A stretch of 64,000 nucleotides of DNA from Dichetophora obliterata (taxonomy: Eukaryota; Arthropoda; Insecta; Diptera; Sciomyzidae): contig OY986439.1 in assembly GCA_963920525.1 (NCBI GenBank), positions 42,105,485-42,169,484 on the forward strand, read 5' to 3'. The translations under genes and the position numbers were made by a program. Positions 1 to 10,358 of this stretch are shown piece by piece. The number at the start of each line of letters is the position of its first letter. Position 1 is the stretch's first letter. Under the pieces are notes generated by a model. The model had not been told where the DNA came from, made no database searches, and was given only the letters and a program-made list of their open reading frames with translations.

Positions 1-204
1 ACATTCGTGTGCGGAAAAACATTTTTTTATTTTGTTGTCACAAATAACATGCTCTGCACTTGTAATATGCGTCTGCAAATAATTTTTGCTTATTAGCAGC
101 CCGTCGCCATTTACGTCGTTGAACACTTTTTCCAACGTAGTCATATGCGCCATGAGCTTTTCCGTTGGCTTGGCGAACCGCCTTCGCTTAAATGATCTAC
201 CTAA
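1..204 (-). CDS. Open frame downstream of the THAP exons, cut by the window edge
   Basis: One minus-strand frame stays open for about 68 codons from near 204 to the edge. It includes RSFKRRRFAKPTEKLMAHM, TTLEKVFNDVNGDGLLISK and NYLQTHITSAEHVICDNK. It lies downstream of the THAP-domain exons on the same strand and its composition looks coding, so it may be a further exon of that gene. I do not recognise the sequence. The segment 210-300 between them also has a short open stretch but no splice pairing I could fix. Confidence 0.4.
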
Positions 205-446
205 CTAAGTGATGCTGCCGCTTCTTCTTCCAGCCTTATGTTCGGAACGTCTTTGTGCAATTTGTGGCAGATGTATCACGCGAGGTTTTCCAAACCGCTC
301 CAAGAAAAAGATTAAAAATATTGAATTCATAAAATTGTTAAATTTTACTTACACTTACGAATATAGCTGCCGTATTTTCGCTTGAAGTAACTGCTCTGAA
401 GAGCGGTTAGAAATAGAAGCATCCCTGTTTAGTTTTTCTATTTCCT

Positions 447-885
447 CTACAGGAAAAACTTCTCCATGACCAACGACTCCTGAAGCAGAGCACTTACGAT
501 TTTTTTGTTTTCGCGCTTTAAAATTCGCTGACATCGTTCTGCATTTGCTGGCTGCACCTCCTTGGTCATAACTGTTGGGACAGCGCCCGGCTTTAAGCGC
601 ATAGCTTTGCCAAAACCTATCGTAACAAAAGAATATTTACGTGGAAATGTAGAAGTACTTACCCATTTGAACTTGGACCCTTCTTTCGAAGTCTTCAGGC
701 AGAAAATGATCTCCACAGATTCTTGCCATTGCAGTGTCGACATTTATCCAACAAAAAATCTCCCATTGCTTACAAGCCATTTTTGCCTTGGGGAAACGGT
801 AGAAACCAACGTATTTGTTTTTTTTTTTGCTGTTGCAATTAATGCATGTCGCTACAGCACACTTCGTTTTAATATAAAAACACAT
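447..885 (-). pseudogene. THAP-domain protein, N-terminal exons (probably broken)
   Basis: The minus strand encodes a THAP (C2CH) zinc-finger DNA-binding domain, a fold shared by P-element transposases and cellular THAP proteins. Exon 1 (885-663) gives CAVATCINC (first Cys pair), YRFPK, and RICGDHF (Cys-x2-His pair). A 46-nt intron (662-617, GTAAGT...GATAG) then joins in phase to FGKAMRLKPGAVPTV, the usual LKPxAVPT end of a THAP domain. The frame stops at 447. A second frame, entered by a one-base shift at an A-run near 490, stays open (VFPVEEIEKLNRDASISNRS) down to a donor at about 358, so a frameshift or an assembly error in the homopolymer is likely. The true start is unclear; ATG at 885 leaves only a few residues before the first Cys. 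It may be a domesticated or transposon-borne THAP gene. Confidence 0.7.
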
Positions 886-971
886 TACATTTATATGATA
901 ATTCTTTAAAATTTTAACAAATAATATTCAACATCCAATCACTAATCGTAAACAAAAGATTTTGTGACCGA

Positions 972-992
972 TGACGTCAGACCTATCAGCTG
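972..992. promoter_or_regulatory. CRE-like site and E-box upstream of the THAP gene
   Basis: A perfect CRE/ATF palindrome TGACGTCA (972-979) and an E-box CAGCTG (987-992) lie about 85-110 bp upstream of the first THAP exon on the minus strand. In this AT-rich DNA a full 8-bp CRE is uncommon. A promoter role is inference only. Confidence 0.3.
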
Positions 993-1137
993 TTTTTGTT
1001 TACAATATGGCGGCTCTTTTCTTTGCATGATCTTTATTTCTTGGTTCATGCACTGACACGGTAACTAAAAACTTAGCTGGCTGCATGTTCGACCAGCGCA
1101 AGAAAATTCATTCTTGCTGCGGCCGCCACTTAGGTAA

Positions 1138-1568
1138 AGGCCCAGTTATAATAGACGTAATGTAAAGTAACGTAATGTTGTAGCAATTATAATAGGCAGT
1201 AGCCAGGCAGTTGTTTGTCGTAAATAATTGCACGTTCCTGTACACATACAATTAAATCTTCGTCATCCATAGCTGTGGATACATAAAACTATCACATTAA
1301 TAACGAAAACTCAACAAAAAGCGTAGTTCAACAATATAAAATAGCGCAATAATCGAATCTAACCTCAATGTTTAGTTGTTCTTTGAACAGACGTAGTGTA
1401 AAGTAACGTAGAAATCGAAATCCAACGGATCTTTACGTCCCGTTACATTGCGTTACTTCTATTATAATCACTTGTATAAGAAAAGTATTGATTGAAACAG
1501 TAAGTGACAGAACACACTGCTGCAGTGGCATTTCTCTACATTACGTTACGTCTATTATAACTGGGCCC
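1138..1568. mobile_element. MITE with TAA target duplication (Harbinger-like)
   Basis: This is a 431-bp element with terminal inverted repeats of about 30 bp starting RGGCCCAGTTATAATAGACG. It is flanked by TAA at 1135-1137 and 1569-1571. GGCCC-type termini and a 3-bp TWA duplication are typical of PIF/Harbinger. Parts of the terminal motif (GACGTARTGTAAAGTAACG, TCTATTATAA) recur inside at about 1390-1470. It has no coding capacity. Confidence 0.75.
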
Positions 1569-1625
1569 TAAGTCATCAACTTTGTTTAACTCTAACTCTT
1601 GCGCTAAGGCCGTTGCCTAGTGCGC

Positions 1626-2055
1626 CAGGATCATTTTTCTCTCGGAATTTTTCCAAGTCTTTTTTTAAGTAAAATTTTTCTAAGTCTTTTAGTCAAGAAA
1701 AATTTCTAAGTCTTTCGCTAAGGCAGTTGCCTAGTACGCCAGGGACATTTTTTTAAGAAAATTTTTCTAAGTCTGTTCGACATGAAAATTTTCTAAGTCC
1801 TTTTTTAAGTAAAATTTTTCTAAGTCTTTTAGTCAAGAAAAATTTCTAAGTCTTTCGCTAAGGCAGTTGCCTAGTACGCCAGGGACATTTTTTTTAAGAA
1901 AATTTTTCTAAGTCTTTTCGACACGAAAATTTTCTAAGTCTTTTTTTAAGAGAATTTTTCTAAGTCTTTTCGACATGAAAATTTTCTAAGTCTTATTTTT
2001 AAGAAAATTTTTCTAAGTCTTTTAGTTAAGAAAAATTTCTAAGTCTTTCGTCATG
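1626..2055. repeat. Tandem repeat with TTTTTCTAAGTCTTT core
   Basis: Many diverged copies of a ~25-30 bp unit (AAATTTTTCTAAGTCTTTT with short spacers) are organised in larger units of ~150 bp. The block that includes CGCTAAGGCAGTTGCCTAG appears near 1605, 1710 and 1855. It is a minisatellite with no gene. Confidence 0.8.
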
Positions 2056-2255
2056 GCCGTCGCCTAGGACATCGAGAATTCTCTTTTTCGCTTCGAGACT
2101 TTTGGGTACCGTTACGCCGCGTGGTCGGCACGCTAGAACATAGGTTGCGCTCGTCAAATCACGCCACTCGACCAGCAGAACGGGACTTGAGTAAATAAAC
2201 GCTACACCGCCTGGCACGTGCCGAGTTGTTTTCTTTGGTTGGAGGAAGAGAAACA

Positions 2256-2510
2256 AGACAAACAAGCCCGTCGACGCGTTCCCATAACGCAGCTGTCCAC
2301 CCACTGATGAATGCGTTTCCGAGATGTCTTTAGGTTATTTTTTTTATATCTCGGCTGCGCCGCGCTCGGTAACTTGCTACATCAAACAAACCCGTCGACG
2401 CGTTCTCGCCACATAGTTATCCACCCACTGTTGAATGCGTTTCCGAGATGTCTGTAGGTTATTTTTTTTATATCTCGGCTACGCCGCGCGCGGTAACTTG
2501 CTACATTTTA
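2256..2510. repeat. Two-copy ~124-bp direct duplication in a GC-richer patch
   Basis: Copy 1 (from about 2260) and copy 2 (from about 2384) both run from CAAACAARCCCGTCGACGCG through TGAATGCGTTTCCGAGATGT to CGGTAACTTGCTACAT. The surrounding 2050-2530 is the least AT-rich stretch of the left end. It has no recognisable protein, although a minus-strand frame 2304-2026 is open. 2530-2900 shows nothing I can name. Confidence 0.75.
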
Positions 2511-2904
2511 ATTTAGGTTATTTCAATTACCGATAGTTTTAGTTAGCCCCGTGCTGTGAGATGTCTTTAGGTGAATTTTTTTAACTCTCGCAGCCATAGC
2601 TTTAAGATCAATTTGGTTTTGCTAAACATCAATGATTTCTTTTTAAGTTTCTTTTGATTATTCTGATATATACAGTAAGCCATAAAGTAATTTTAAGACA
2701 CGGTAATTCTAAGATGTAACAAAATTTCGCTTATAGCAATAAATGAAACATTGTATGTTTGAATAAAAAAAACCTTAAGCGTGAGTTTTTTTGTTTGATT
2801 TCTACAGCGGGGCTTTGTTTTGTGAGACACGAACCCTGGACACCGGCGAGTGATACCTCGGCCGGAAAGGTTCGTCACAAGTTCACATAAAAAAAGTTAT
2901 GTCT

Positions 2905-3041
2905 GGATAATAATGAAGTAACGCCCCAATTAGAAAAATTGAATAAAGCCCAATGTCAATGAAATAAAGCTAAAAATTTTGGGCTTTATAAATAAGGCCT
3001 TTCATTATGAAATAACGCCAAAATTTTTATGGAAAATTTTT
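2905..3041. repeat. AATAACGCC/GGGCTTTAT repeat, left part (split by the LINE)
   Basis: Short inverted phrases such as GAAATAACGCC and TTTTGGGCTTTATAAATAAG alternate here. The same type continues at 5095-5140 (TTTTGGGCGTTATTTCATTG) after the LINE insertion, and a larger relative lies at 59.4-60.8 kb. It is non-coding. Confidence 0.6.
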
Positions 3042-3052
3042 GGACTTTACTT

Positions 3053-5083
3053 ACTTACTTACTTACTTAGTTGGCGCTACAACCGTATGTCGGTCTTGGC
3101 CTCATCTAAGAATTTGCGCCAGCCATTTCTGTCTTTCGCTTGCTGGCGCCAGTTGGAAATTCCAAGCTTCGTCAGGTTGTCCTCTACTTGGTCTTTCCAA
3201 CGAAGATGCGGTCGTCCTCTTCTGCGTTGACCGCCGCTGGGTACCGAATCGAATGTTTTCTTCACTGGAGCATCGTCTTTCATGCGCTGAACATGACCAA
3301 GCCAGCGAAGCCGCTCGATTTTAATGCGCTTGACTATGTCGATGTCAGCGTACAGCTCATACAGTTCATCATTCCACCGTATTCGGTACTCGCCATTGAC
3401 GCAGATTGGTCCGTAGATCTTACGAAGAATCTTTCTCTCGAATGCTCCTAAAGTCTTTTCATCTAAACTGCTCAGCGTCCAGGTTTGTGATGCGTAAAGT
3501 AGGACGGGCATGATGAGCGATTTATAGAGCGTGATTTTCGTTCGTCGAGAGAGGGCTCTGCTTCTCAATTGCCTACTGAGCCCAAAGTAACACCTGTTGG
3601 CAAGAGTTATTCTTCGTTTGATCTCAATGCTGATGTCGTTGGTCGAATTAATGCTGGATCCCAGATAAACGAAGTTCTTCACAACCTCGAAGGAGGTATT
3701 GTCAACGGTAACGTGGTTTCCAAGACGCTGGGACTGTTTGTTTGTTGACACTAAGTATTTCGTCTTATCTGCATTCACTGACAGACCCATTCGACTTGAC
3801 TCTCTTTCTAATCTGGAAAATGCTGCACTGACTTCGCGCGTATTATGGCCAATGATATCTATGTCATCAGCATACGCAAGCAGCATAACACTCTTGTAGA
3901 ATATTGTGCCACTACGTCTCAGATCAGCAGCTCGGATGATCTTTTCCATCATTAGGTTGAGAAAGTCGCACGATAAGGAATCACCTTGTCTGAAACCTCG
4001 TTTGGTAATAAATGGTGGGGAGAGGTCCTTCCCGATTTTAACTGCGCTGCTGGTGTTGCTCAGTGTCATCCTGCAGAGTCGTATTAGTTTTGCAGGAATA
4101 CCAAATTCAGACATGGTGGAGTACAGGTGCTTCCTTATTGGGCTGTCGAAGGCGGCTTTGTAGTCGACAAAAAGATGGTGGGTGTCGACTTGTTTTTCTT
4201 GAGTCTTCTCCAAGATTTGTCGTAGCGTGAAAATCTGGTCGATGGTGGACTTTCCAGGTCTGAAGCCACACTGATAAGGTCCGATCAGTTCGTTTACAAT
4301 GGGCTTCAATCTTTCACATAAAACGCTCGACAGGACCTTATATGCGATATTAAGAAGGCTTATCCCACGGTAATTGGCACAGATAGTGGGATCGCCTTTC
4401 TTGTGGATTGGGCAGAGCACACTGAGATTCCAATCGTTCGGAATGCATTCTTCCGACCATATTCTGCATAGAAGCTCGTGAATGCATTTAAGTAGAGCTT
4501 CGCCTCCGTTCTTAAACAACTCAGCAGGTAAGCCATCAGCTCCCGCGGCTTTGTTATTTTTAAGCCGAGCTATAGCTGTCAGAACTTCATCATAGTCGGG
4601 CAGCGGAACCTCAACGCTGTCATCCGCAATTGGGGTTTCCGGAATATCATCTCTATTGGCGGGATTGTTGTCAGCGTCGCCATTTAGAAGCTTAGAGAAG
4701 TGTTCCCTCCATAACGTCAGTGTACTCTGGACATCTGTCACTAGATTCCCGTTTTCATCCTTGCAGGAAGAGGCCCCGGTTTTAAAACCATCGGCAAGGC
4801 GTCTTATTTTTTCGAAAAATTTTCGGGCCTCATTCCTGTCACCATACATCTCAATCTTCTCCTGCTCGCGCTTTTCTGCCTCTCTTTTTTTCCGCCTGAA
4901 AATATGTCTCTCTTCCCTCCTCTTTTCTTTGTATCGCTCCTTAGCAGCGCGCGTTACAACCGACTGCAGGGTGGCTTTGTAGGCGGCGTCTTTCTCTGCA
5001 GTGGCGTCGCGACACTCCTGGTCGTACCACTGGTTTCGGCTAGGGCGTTGGTAGCCAATCACCTCTTCAGCAGCCGGACTTCA
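3053..5083 (-). mobile_element. 5'-truncated RTE-type LINE
   Basis: This non-LTR retrotransposon is read leftwards. It is bracketed by an 11-bp direct repeat GGACTTTACTT at 3042-3052 and 5084-5094, which is the target-site duplication. Its 3' end is a short (TAAG)n tract at 3048-3065, only a few bases after the stop, as in RTE-clade elements with tiny 3' UTRs and simple-repeat tails. The 5' part (apurinic endonuclease) is missing, as in typical incomplete reverse transcription. The target is the AATAACGCC repeat seen at 2905-3041 and 5095-5140. Confidence 0.85.
3077..5083 (-). CDS. RTE-type reverse transcriptase, N-terminally truncated
   Basis: A single uninterrupted frame has its first Met at 5062 (661 codons) and stays open back to the insertion junction near 5083. 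It opens in the linker after the lost endonuclease (RPSRNQWYDQEC). The reverse-transcriptase core follows: LFVDYKAAFDS (motif A, first catalytic Asp), GFRQGDSLSCDFLNLMME (motif B), LAYADDIDIIG (motif C YADD) and GLSVNADKTKYLV (motif D). The C-terminal RWLGHVQRM and RRRGRPHLRWKDQVEDNL are characteristic of RTE/BovB-like enzymes. It would make cDNA from its RNA at a nicked target (target-primed reverse transcription), but without an endonuclease it is not autonomous. The absence of stops suggests a recent insertion. Clade assignment is from motif memory. Confidence 0.85.
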
Positions 5084-5144
5084 GGACTTTACTTCATTTT
5101 TATTTTGGGCGTTATTTCATTGGGCGTTATTTCCCTGAACCTTA

Positions 5145-5840
5145 GAAAAACACTGTCTCTCTAATTATATTGACACTAGAGTAATAAAAATTCGTTACAA
5201 AAATGGGTTATAATAAAGTAAGCGGAACACAACAAAAAGCGTGTCGCTATAAGAAATAGACTGTATCTTAGTTAATATTGATACTTGAGCACTGAAATTC
5301 AGTGCAAACGTATGTAAAAGAGTAGAAAAAAATACTATCGGGAAATTGGGCGGAATTATGCAAAGAACATGTAACTATTAGAAAAACACTGTATCTCGAA
5401 TAATATTGACACAAGCGTACTGAAATTTAGTACAAGGGTAAGCACAATTATTACAAATTATGGTCAAGAAAGTGAGAGTAGTTTGACAAAGGGGAGTGAC
5501 AATATTAATAAAAACACTGTATCTCGAATAATATTGAAAATAGAGTAATAAAATTCGTTACAAGAATGAATAGAATTATTACAAAACACGATGAAAAAGT
5601 GTTCGAAATTCCACAAAGGGCGTATTTATAATACACAAAGACTGTATCTTAGTTCATATGGATACTTGGCTACTGAATTTCGGTACAAGAGTATGTAGAA
5701 TTATAATAAAACACTATCAAGAAAGTAGGCGGAATTTTACAGAGAGCGTGTCATTAAAAGAAAATCACTGTATCTTGAATTATATTGACACTAGAGTATA
5801 AAAATTCGTTACAATAATGGGTAGAACTATTTCGAAAATT
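5145..5840. repeat. Tandem repeat, ~120-bp unit, about six diverged copies
   Basis: The phrase ACTGTATCTYGAATWATATTGA, or a variant, recurs near 5150, 5262, 5385, 5515, 5640 and 5765. Each is followed by GTAATAAAATTCGTTACAA or a GAAATTYAGTACAA variant and then GGAATT..ACAAAG. Period is 117-128 bp. No protein is encoded. 5840-6150 holds nothing further apart from the inverted motif at 6105-6140. Confidence 0.8.
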
Positions 5841-6149
5841 TGTCATATTCTTATGATATTCATAATTTATGGGTAAACATTATGGGTAAAAACATTTTTT
5901 TTTAAAAAACCGATTTCAAAATAACTACAAAGTGAAAAATTATCTTAAATACTTTTCCTATTAATTTCTTGGTCAAATCTGATTATTTCTTTACATGGGT
6001 GAATTTCAAAACAAACGTCTTTGCCCTGTCCCTGTTTTTCAGTCTTCTCTTTCAAAAAATAAACACATAATTAAACTACAGACTATACTGTTTAAAATAA
6101 ATATAATATCTGTATCGATAAGCAATAACAGCTTAAGTCTGATTTCAAA

Positions 6150-8995
6150 GTTTTGAGAAATCTTGCATCAAAGTTTTCAATCGCCATATACCAGATGCAT
6201 TAATCCTGAAATATTTTTTTCTGACATTTCTGCAAAAGTCATTGACTACGATTTCTTTTTTGTTTGTGGGGACTTTAATATTAATTTATTACGGAATGAC
6301 TCTGCTACAGAAAATTTTTACTACCTGTCATCGTTGAGTGGCTTGAAAGTTGTGAATTCTGATATTCCCACTCGTTATATGCAAGACTGTGAGCCTAGTT
6401 TGCTTGATATTTGTCTAGTTTCTGATGTTTCTTATGTTCTAAAGTTTGATCAAATGAGTTTTTTGTCTGATCATGACATACTTTTTTGTTGTCTTAATAT
6501 AAATCTAAAAAAAATTCTCAGGTCAGTTTCTCTTATCGTGACTACAAATCAATAGATTTATCCGCCTTAAGTCATGAATTATCTAGTATGAGTTGGATGG
6601 ACTGCTGGTTTTATAGCTCGGTGGATGATAAACTTAGAGTTCTCATGAATCAATTAAATGTCCTGTTTGACCGTCATGTGCCTTTACGCTCAATTCAAAT
6701 TTCTAATAACTCATGTCCTTGGTTTACAAATCGTGTATTGTCTGCTATTAAAGCTAGAAATAAACTCCACTCTAAGTGGAAAAATAGTCGAACAAACGAT
6801 AACTGGGACAAGTACAGGATAGCTCGAAATTATGCTTCTCTCATGGTTCGACAAGAAAAGACAAACTTCTTCAGTTGTAAGTTTAATACAGGGTTAAACT
6901 CTAAACAGTTATGGCAAAATATAAAAAAGTATAGAGTGTTCAGAAAGGAGCCTAGTGTTTGTAATTTGGATCCGGACTTACTTAATGGCTTCTTTTTGGC
7001 AAATGGGTGCCCAAGTCCTTCTCGGGACATTTCCTCAAACAGGATATTTAATGGCAACAATGGCGTGTTGACAGCACAAGCAACTAATTTTTCCTTGCCG
7101 TCTTTTGAATTCTCATCTGTTAGTGAGGATTATGTAGCCAAATGCATAATGAAAATTAATTCCAATGCAGTAGGGATTGATGAAATGCCAATCCGATTTA
7201 TCAAATTAGTTATTCACTTTATCTTAGCGCCCCTGACTCATATTATCAATCACTGTATTACTTGCTCCCGTTTCCCAGAATTATGGAAGATTGCCACGGT
7301 CATGCCTGTGGCTAAATCTACTTCTGTCTCTGATCCCAAAGATTTCAGACCTATTAGTATACTCCCTGCTCTTAGTAAGGTTTTTGAACGAATAATGTCT
7401 GATCAGATTTCTGAGTACCTACATGTCAACAATCTTTTATCCCCATTGCAGTCTGGCTTTCGCTCTGGTCACAGTTGTTCGACAGCAGTAATGAAAATAA
7501 TGGATGACATTAGAATAGCCTATGACAAGAATCTTATAACTCTTCTTTGCCTTATAGATTTCTCCAAAGCTTTTGACTCTGTCGATCACAATCTGCTTTG
7601 TTATAAGCTTAAGCATTTTTTTTATTTTAGTGACAGTGCATTTAAACTAGTATCCAATTACCTAGATAATAGAATGCAACAGGTTAAAGTTGGTAATAAT
7701 TGTTCGTCTCTTTGTTCTGTTTCTGCCGGTGTGCCTCAAGGGTCTATTTTGGGTCCCTTACTTTTCTCTATTTTTTTAAATGACGTATTCTCTGTTTGTA
7801 AATATGCAACCGTTCATGCTTATGCTGATGACATTCAGCTATACCTCTCTCGACCTACTGGTCTTTTAGAAGACTTAGCATATAGATTAAACTATGATCT
7901 GTCATTGCTTAACAAGTGGGCAGTCACCAACTTACTTTATATCAATCCTTAAAAATCTAAAGTGCTACCAATTGCAAGGAATGATTCATGCTTTGTGGAT
8001 ATTCCACTTTTGTCAATAGGAACTGATAAATTGAACGTTGTGAATAAAGTGAAAAACCTTGGATTCATAATTAACTCTAGATTAACCTGTATTGACCATA
8101 TTAATTACATTATAAGTAAAATCTACGGTACTTTGCGTTATTTACGAGCTTCCTCAGACTTTATCCCTCTTGAAACTCGTCGTAGGCTTGTAGTACAACT
8201 AATAATGCCACATATTACTTTTTCAGATGTTGTCTATAGTCAGCTTGATTCCCAATCGCAGCATAAGCTCCTTGTGGCGTTTAACAATGCGGCAAGGTAT
8301 GTTTTTAAAATCCAACGTTTTGACCATATTTCGTTGAGAAGTAAAGAAATTCTTGGGTGTGGTTTGGTTCAATACTTGAATATGCGTAATATTATTTTTT
8401 TGCACAGACTTATTAATACACAATGCCCAGGGTATCTTTATGAGAAATTACAATTTTTTCAATCAGTTCGGTCTACCAACATCATTGTTCCTAGACACAA
8501 CTACCTCAATAGCAGTAGATTTTTCTTCATAAGCACCATTAGACTTTGGAATCATTACCCAACTATTTGAAACAATTAACTTTTAGAAGCAGCTTTGAAC
8601 ATGCAGTTTGTAATTACTTTTGTTCTATTGATGGATAATTCAATCTTTAAATTTATTCTTTCTCTATTTTCCTTATTGTCATATCTTTCAAACGTTTTCT
8701 TCTTATTATATTTTGTTTATAATTTTTTTTCCACTTTACTTATTTCTTTAAAATAATCTTCAATCAAGTAATTATTAAGTTATCTTCTTCTTAATTCTTT
8801 TTTTTTTTTTAAATTTTAATGTTCAATTTAATTAAACTTAACCTAAATGCAAAATCTTAATTCCTTTTTATATTCTAAATTCACATAGTTATTAGACAAA
8901 TGTTAATTATTCAATAAGTAAAAATTATATAAATGTGATTCACCTCTATTGATGTACTACTAAAGACCAAGTCTTATTGTACAAATATTAATTAA
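6150..8995 (+). mobile_element. Jockey/CR1-group LINE, 5'-truncated and mutated
   Basis: The element begins inside the endonuclease and continues through reverse transcriptase to a ~420-bp AT-rich 3' UTR (8571-8995). It ends in an A/T simple-repeat tail that has grown into the 9-bp array starting at about 8998. No clear target-site duplication was found, because the right junction is buried in the array. Confidence 0.8.
6163..8570 (+). pseudogene. LINE ORF2: endonuclease remnant + reverse transcriptase
   Basis: The frame 6163-6555 carries the end of an APE-type endonuclease (FFFVCGDFNINLL; SFLSDHDILFCCL, the SDHD active-site motif). A frameshift near 6520-6590 leads into 6588-7952 with the reverse transcriptase: DPKDFRPISILPALSKVFE, GFRSGHSCSTAV, LIDFSKAFDSVDHNLL (motif A), VPQGSILGPLLFSIFLND (motif B) and VHAYADDIQLYLS (motif C YADD). 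A TAA at 7950-7952 interrupts the same frame, which then continues 7953-8570 through the thumb region (VKNLGFIINSRLTCIDHI) to RLWNHYP. So it has at least one frameshift and one stop and is dead. The QGS-LGPLLFxIFxND block fits the jockey/CR1 group; the exact clade is not fixed. Confidence 0.82.
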
Positions 8996-10345
8996 TTAAA
9001 TAAAATAAATAAAATAAATAAAATAAATAAAATAAATAAAATAAATAAAATAAATAAAATAAATAAAATAAATAAAATAAATAAAATAAATAAAATAAAT
9101 AAAATAAATAAAATAAATAAAATAAATAAAATAAATAAAATAAATAAAATAAATAAAATAAATAAAATAAATAAAATAAATAAAATAAATAAAATAAATA
9201 AAATAAATAAAATAAATAAAATAAATAAAATAAATAAAATAAATAAAATAAATAAAATAAATAAAATAAATAAAATAAATAAAATAAATAAAATAAATAA
9301 AATAAATAAAATAAATAAAATAAATAAAATAAATAAAATAAATAAAATAAATAAAATAAATAAAATAAATAAAATAAATAAAATAAATAAAATAAATAAA
9401 ATAAATAAAATAAATAAAATAAATAAAATAAATAAAATAAATAAAATAAATAAAATAAATAAAATAAATAAAATAAATAAAATAAATAAAATAAATAAAA
9501 TAAATAAAATAAATAAAATAAATAAAATAAATAAAATAAATAAAATAAATAAAATAAATAAAATAAATAAAATAAATAAAATAAATAAAATAAATAAAAT
9601 AAATAAAATAAATAAAATAAATAAAATAAATAAAATAAATAAAATAAATAAAATAAATAAAATAAATAAAATAAATAAAATAAATAAAATAAATAAAATA
9701 AATAAAATAAATAAAATAAATAAAATAAATAAAATAAATAAAATAAATAAAATAAATAAAATAAATAAAATAAATAAAATAAATAAAATAAATAAAATAA
9801 ATAAAATAAATAAAATAAATAAAATAAATAAAATAAATAAAATAAATAAAATAAATAAAATAAATAAAATAAATAAAATAAATAAAATAAATAAAATAAA
9901 TAAAATAAATAAAATAAATAAAATAAATAAAATAAATAAAATAAATAAAATAAATAAAATAAATAAAATAAATAAAATAAATAAAATAAATAAAATAAAT
10001 AAAATAAATAAAATAAATAAAATAAATAAAATAAATAAAATAAATAAAATAAATAAAATAAATAAAATAAATAAAATAAATAAAATAAATAAAATAAATA
10101 AAATAAATAAAATAAATAAAATAAATAAAATAAATAAAATAAATAAAATAAATAAAATAAATAAAATAAATAAAATAAATAAAATAAATAAAATAAATAA
10201 AATAAATAAAATAAATAAAATAAATAAAATAAATAAAATAAATAAAATAAATAAAATAAATAAAATAAATAAAATAAATAAAATAAATAAAATAAATAAA
10301 ATAAATAAAATAAATAAAATAAATAAAATAAATAAAATACATAAA
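8996..10345. repeat. Near-perfect 9-bp tandem array (AAATAAAAT)n, ~150 copies
   Basis: The 9-bp unit TAAATAAAA repeats without a visible error from about 8998 to about 10339, roughly 1.34 kb and ~149 copies. The first sign of change is the ATACATAAAATAAATAAAT junction. It starts exactly at the 3' tail of the LINE, so it most likely grew from that tail. The unit contains no stop on the minus strand, giving three long spurious frames (FYL/ILF/YFI repeats). These are not genes. Confidence 0.95.
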
Positions 10346-10358
10346 ATAAATAAATATA

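Noticed and set aside
1626..2055. CRISPR-like regularly spaced repeats
   Set aside because: The units are contiguous diverged minisatellite copies without unique spacers, in a eukaryotic context.
2026..2304. 92-codon minus frame in the GC-richer patch
   Set aside because: No family resemblance, and part of it is tandem-repeat sequence.
2825..2885. Possible tRNA-like B box (CAGGGTTCGTGTCTC on the minus strand)
   Set aside because: No A box or stem pairing at the right distance.
3140..5164. Several plus-strand frames of 66-108 codons
   Set aside because: Antisense shadows of the reverse-transcriptase frame.
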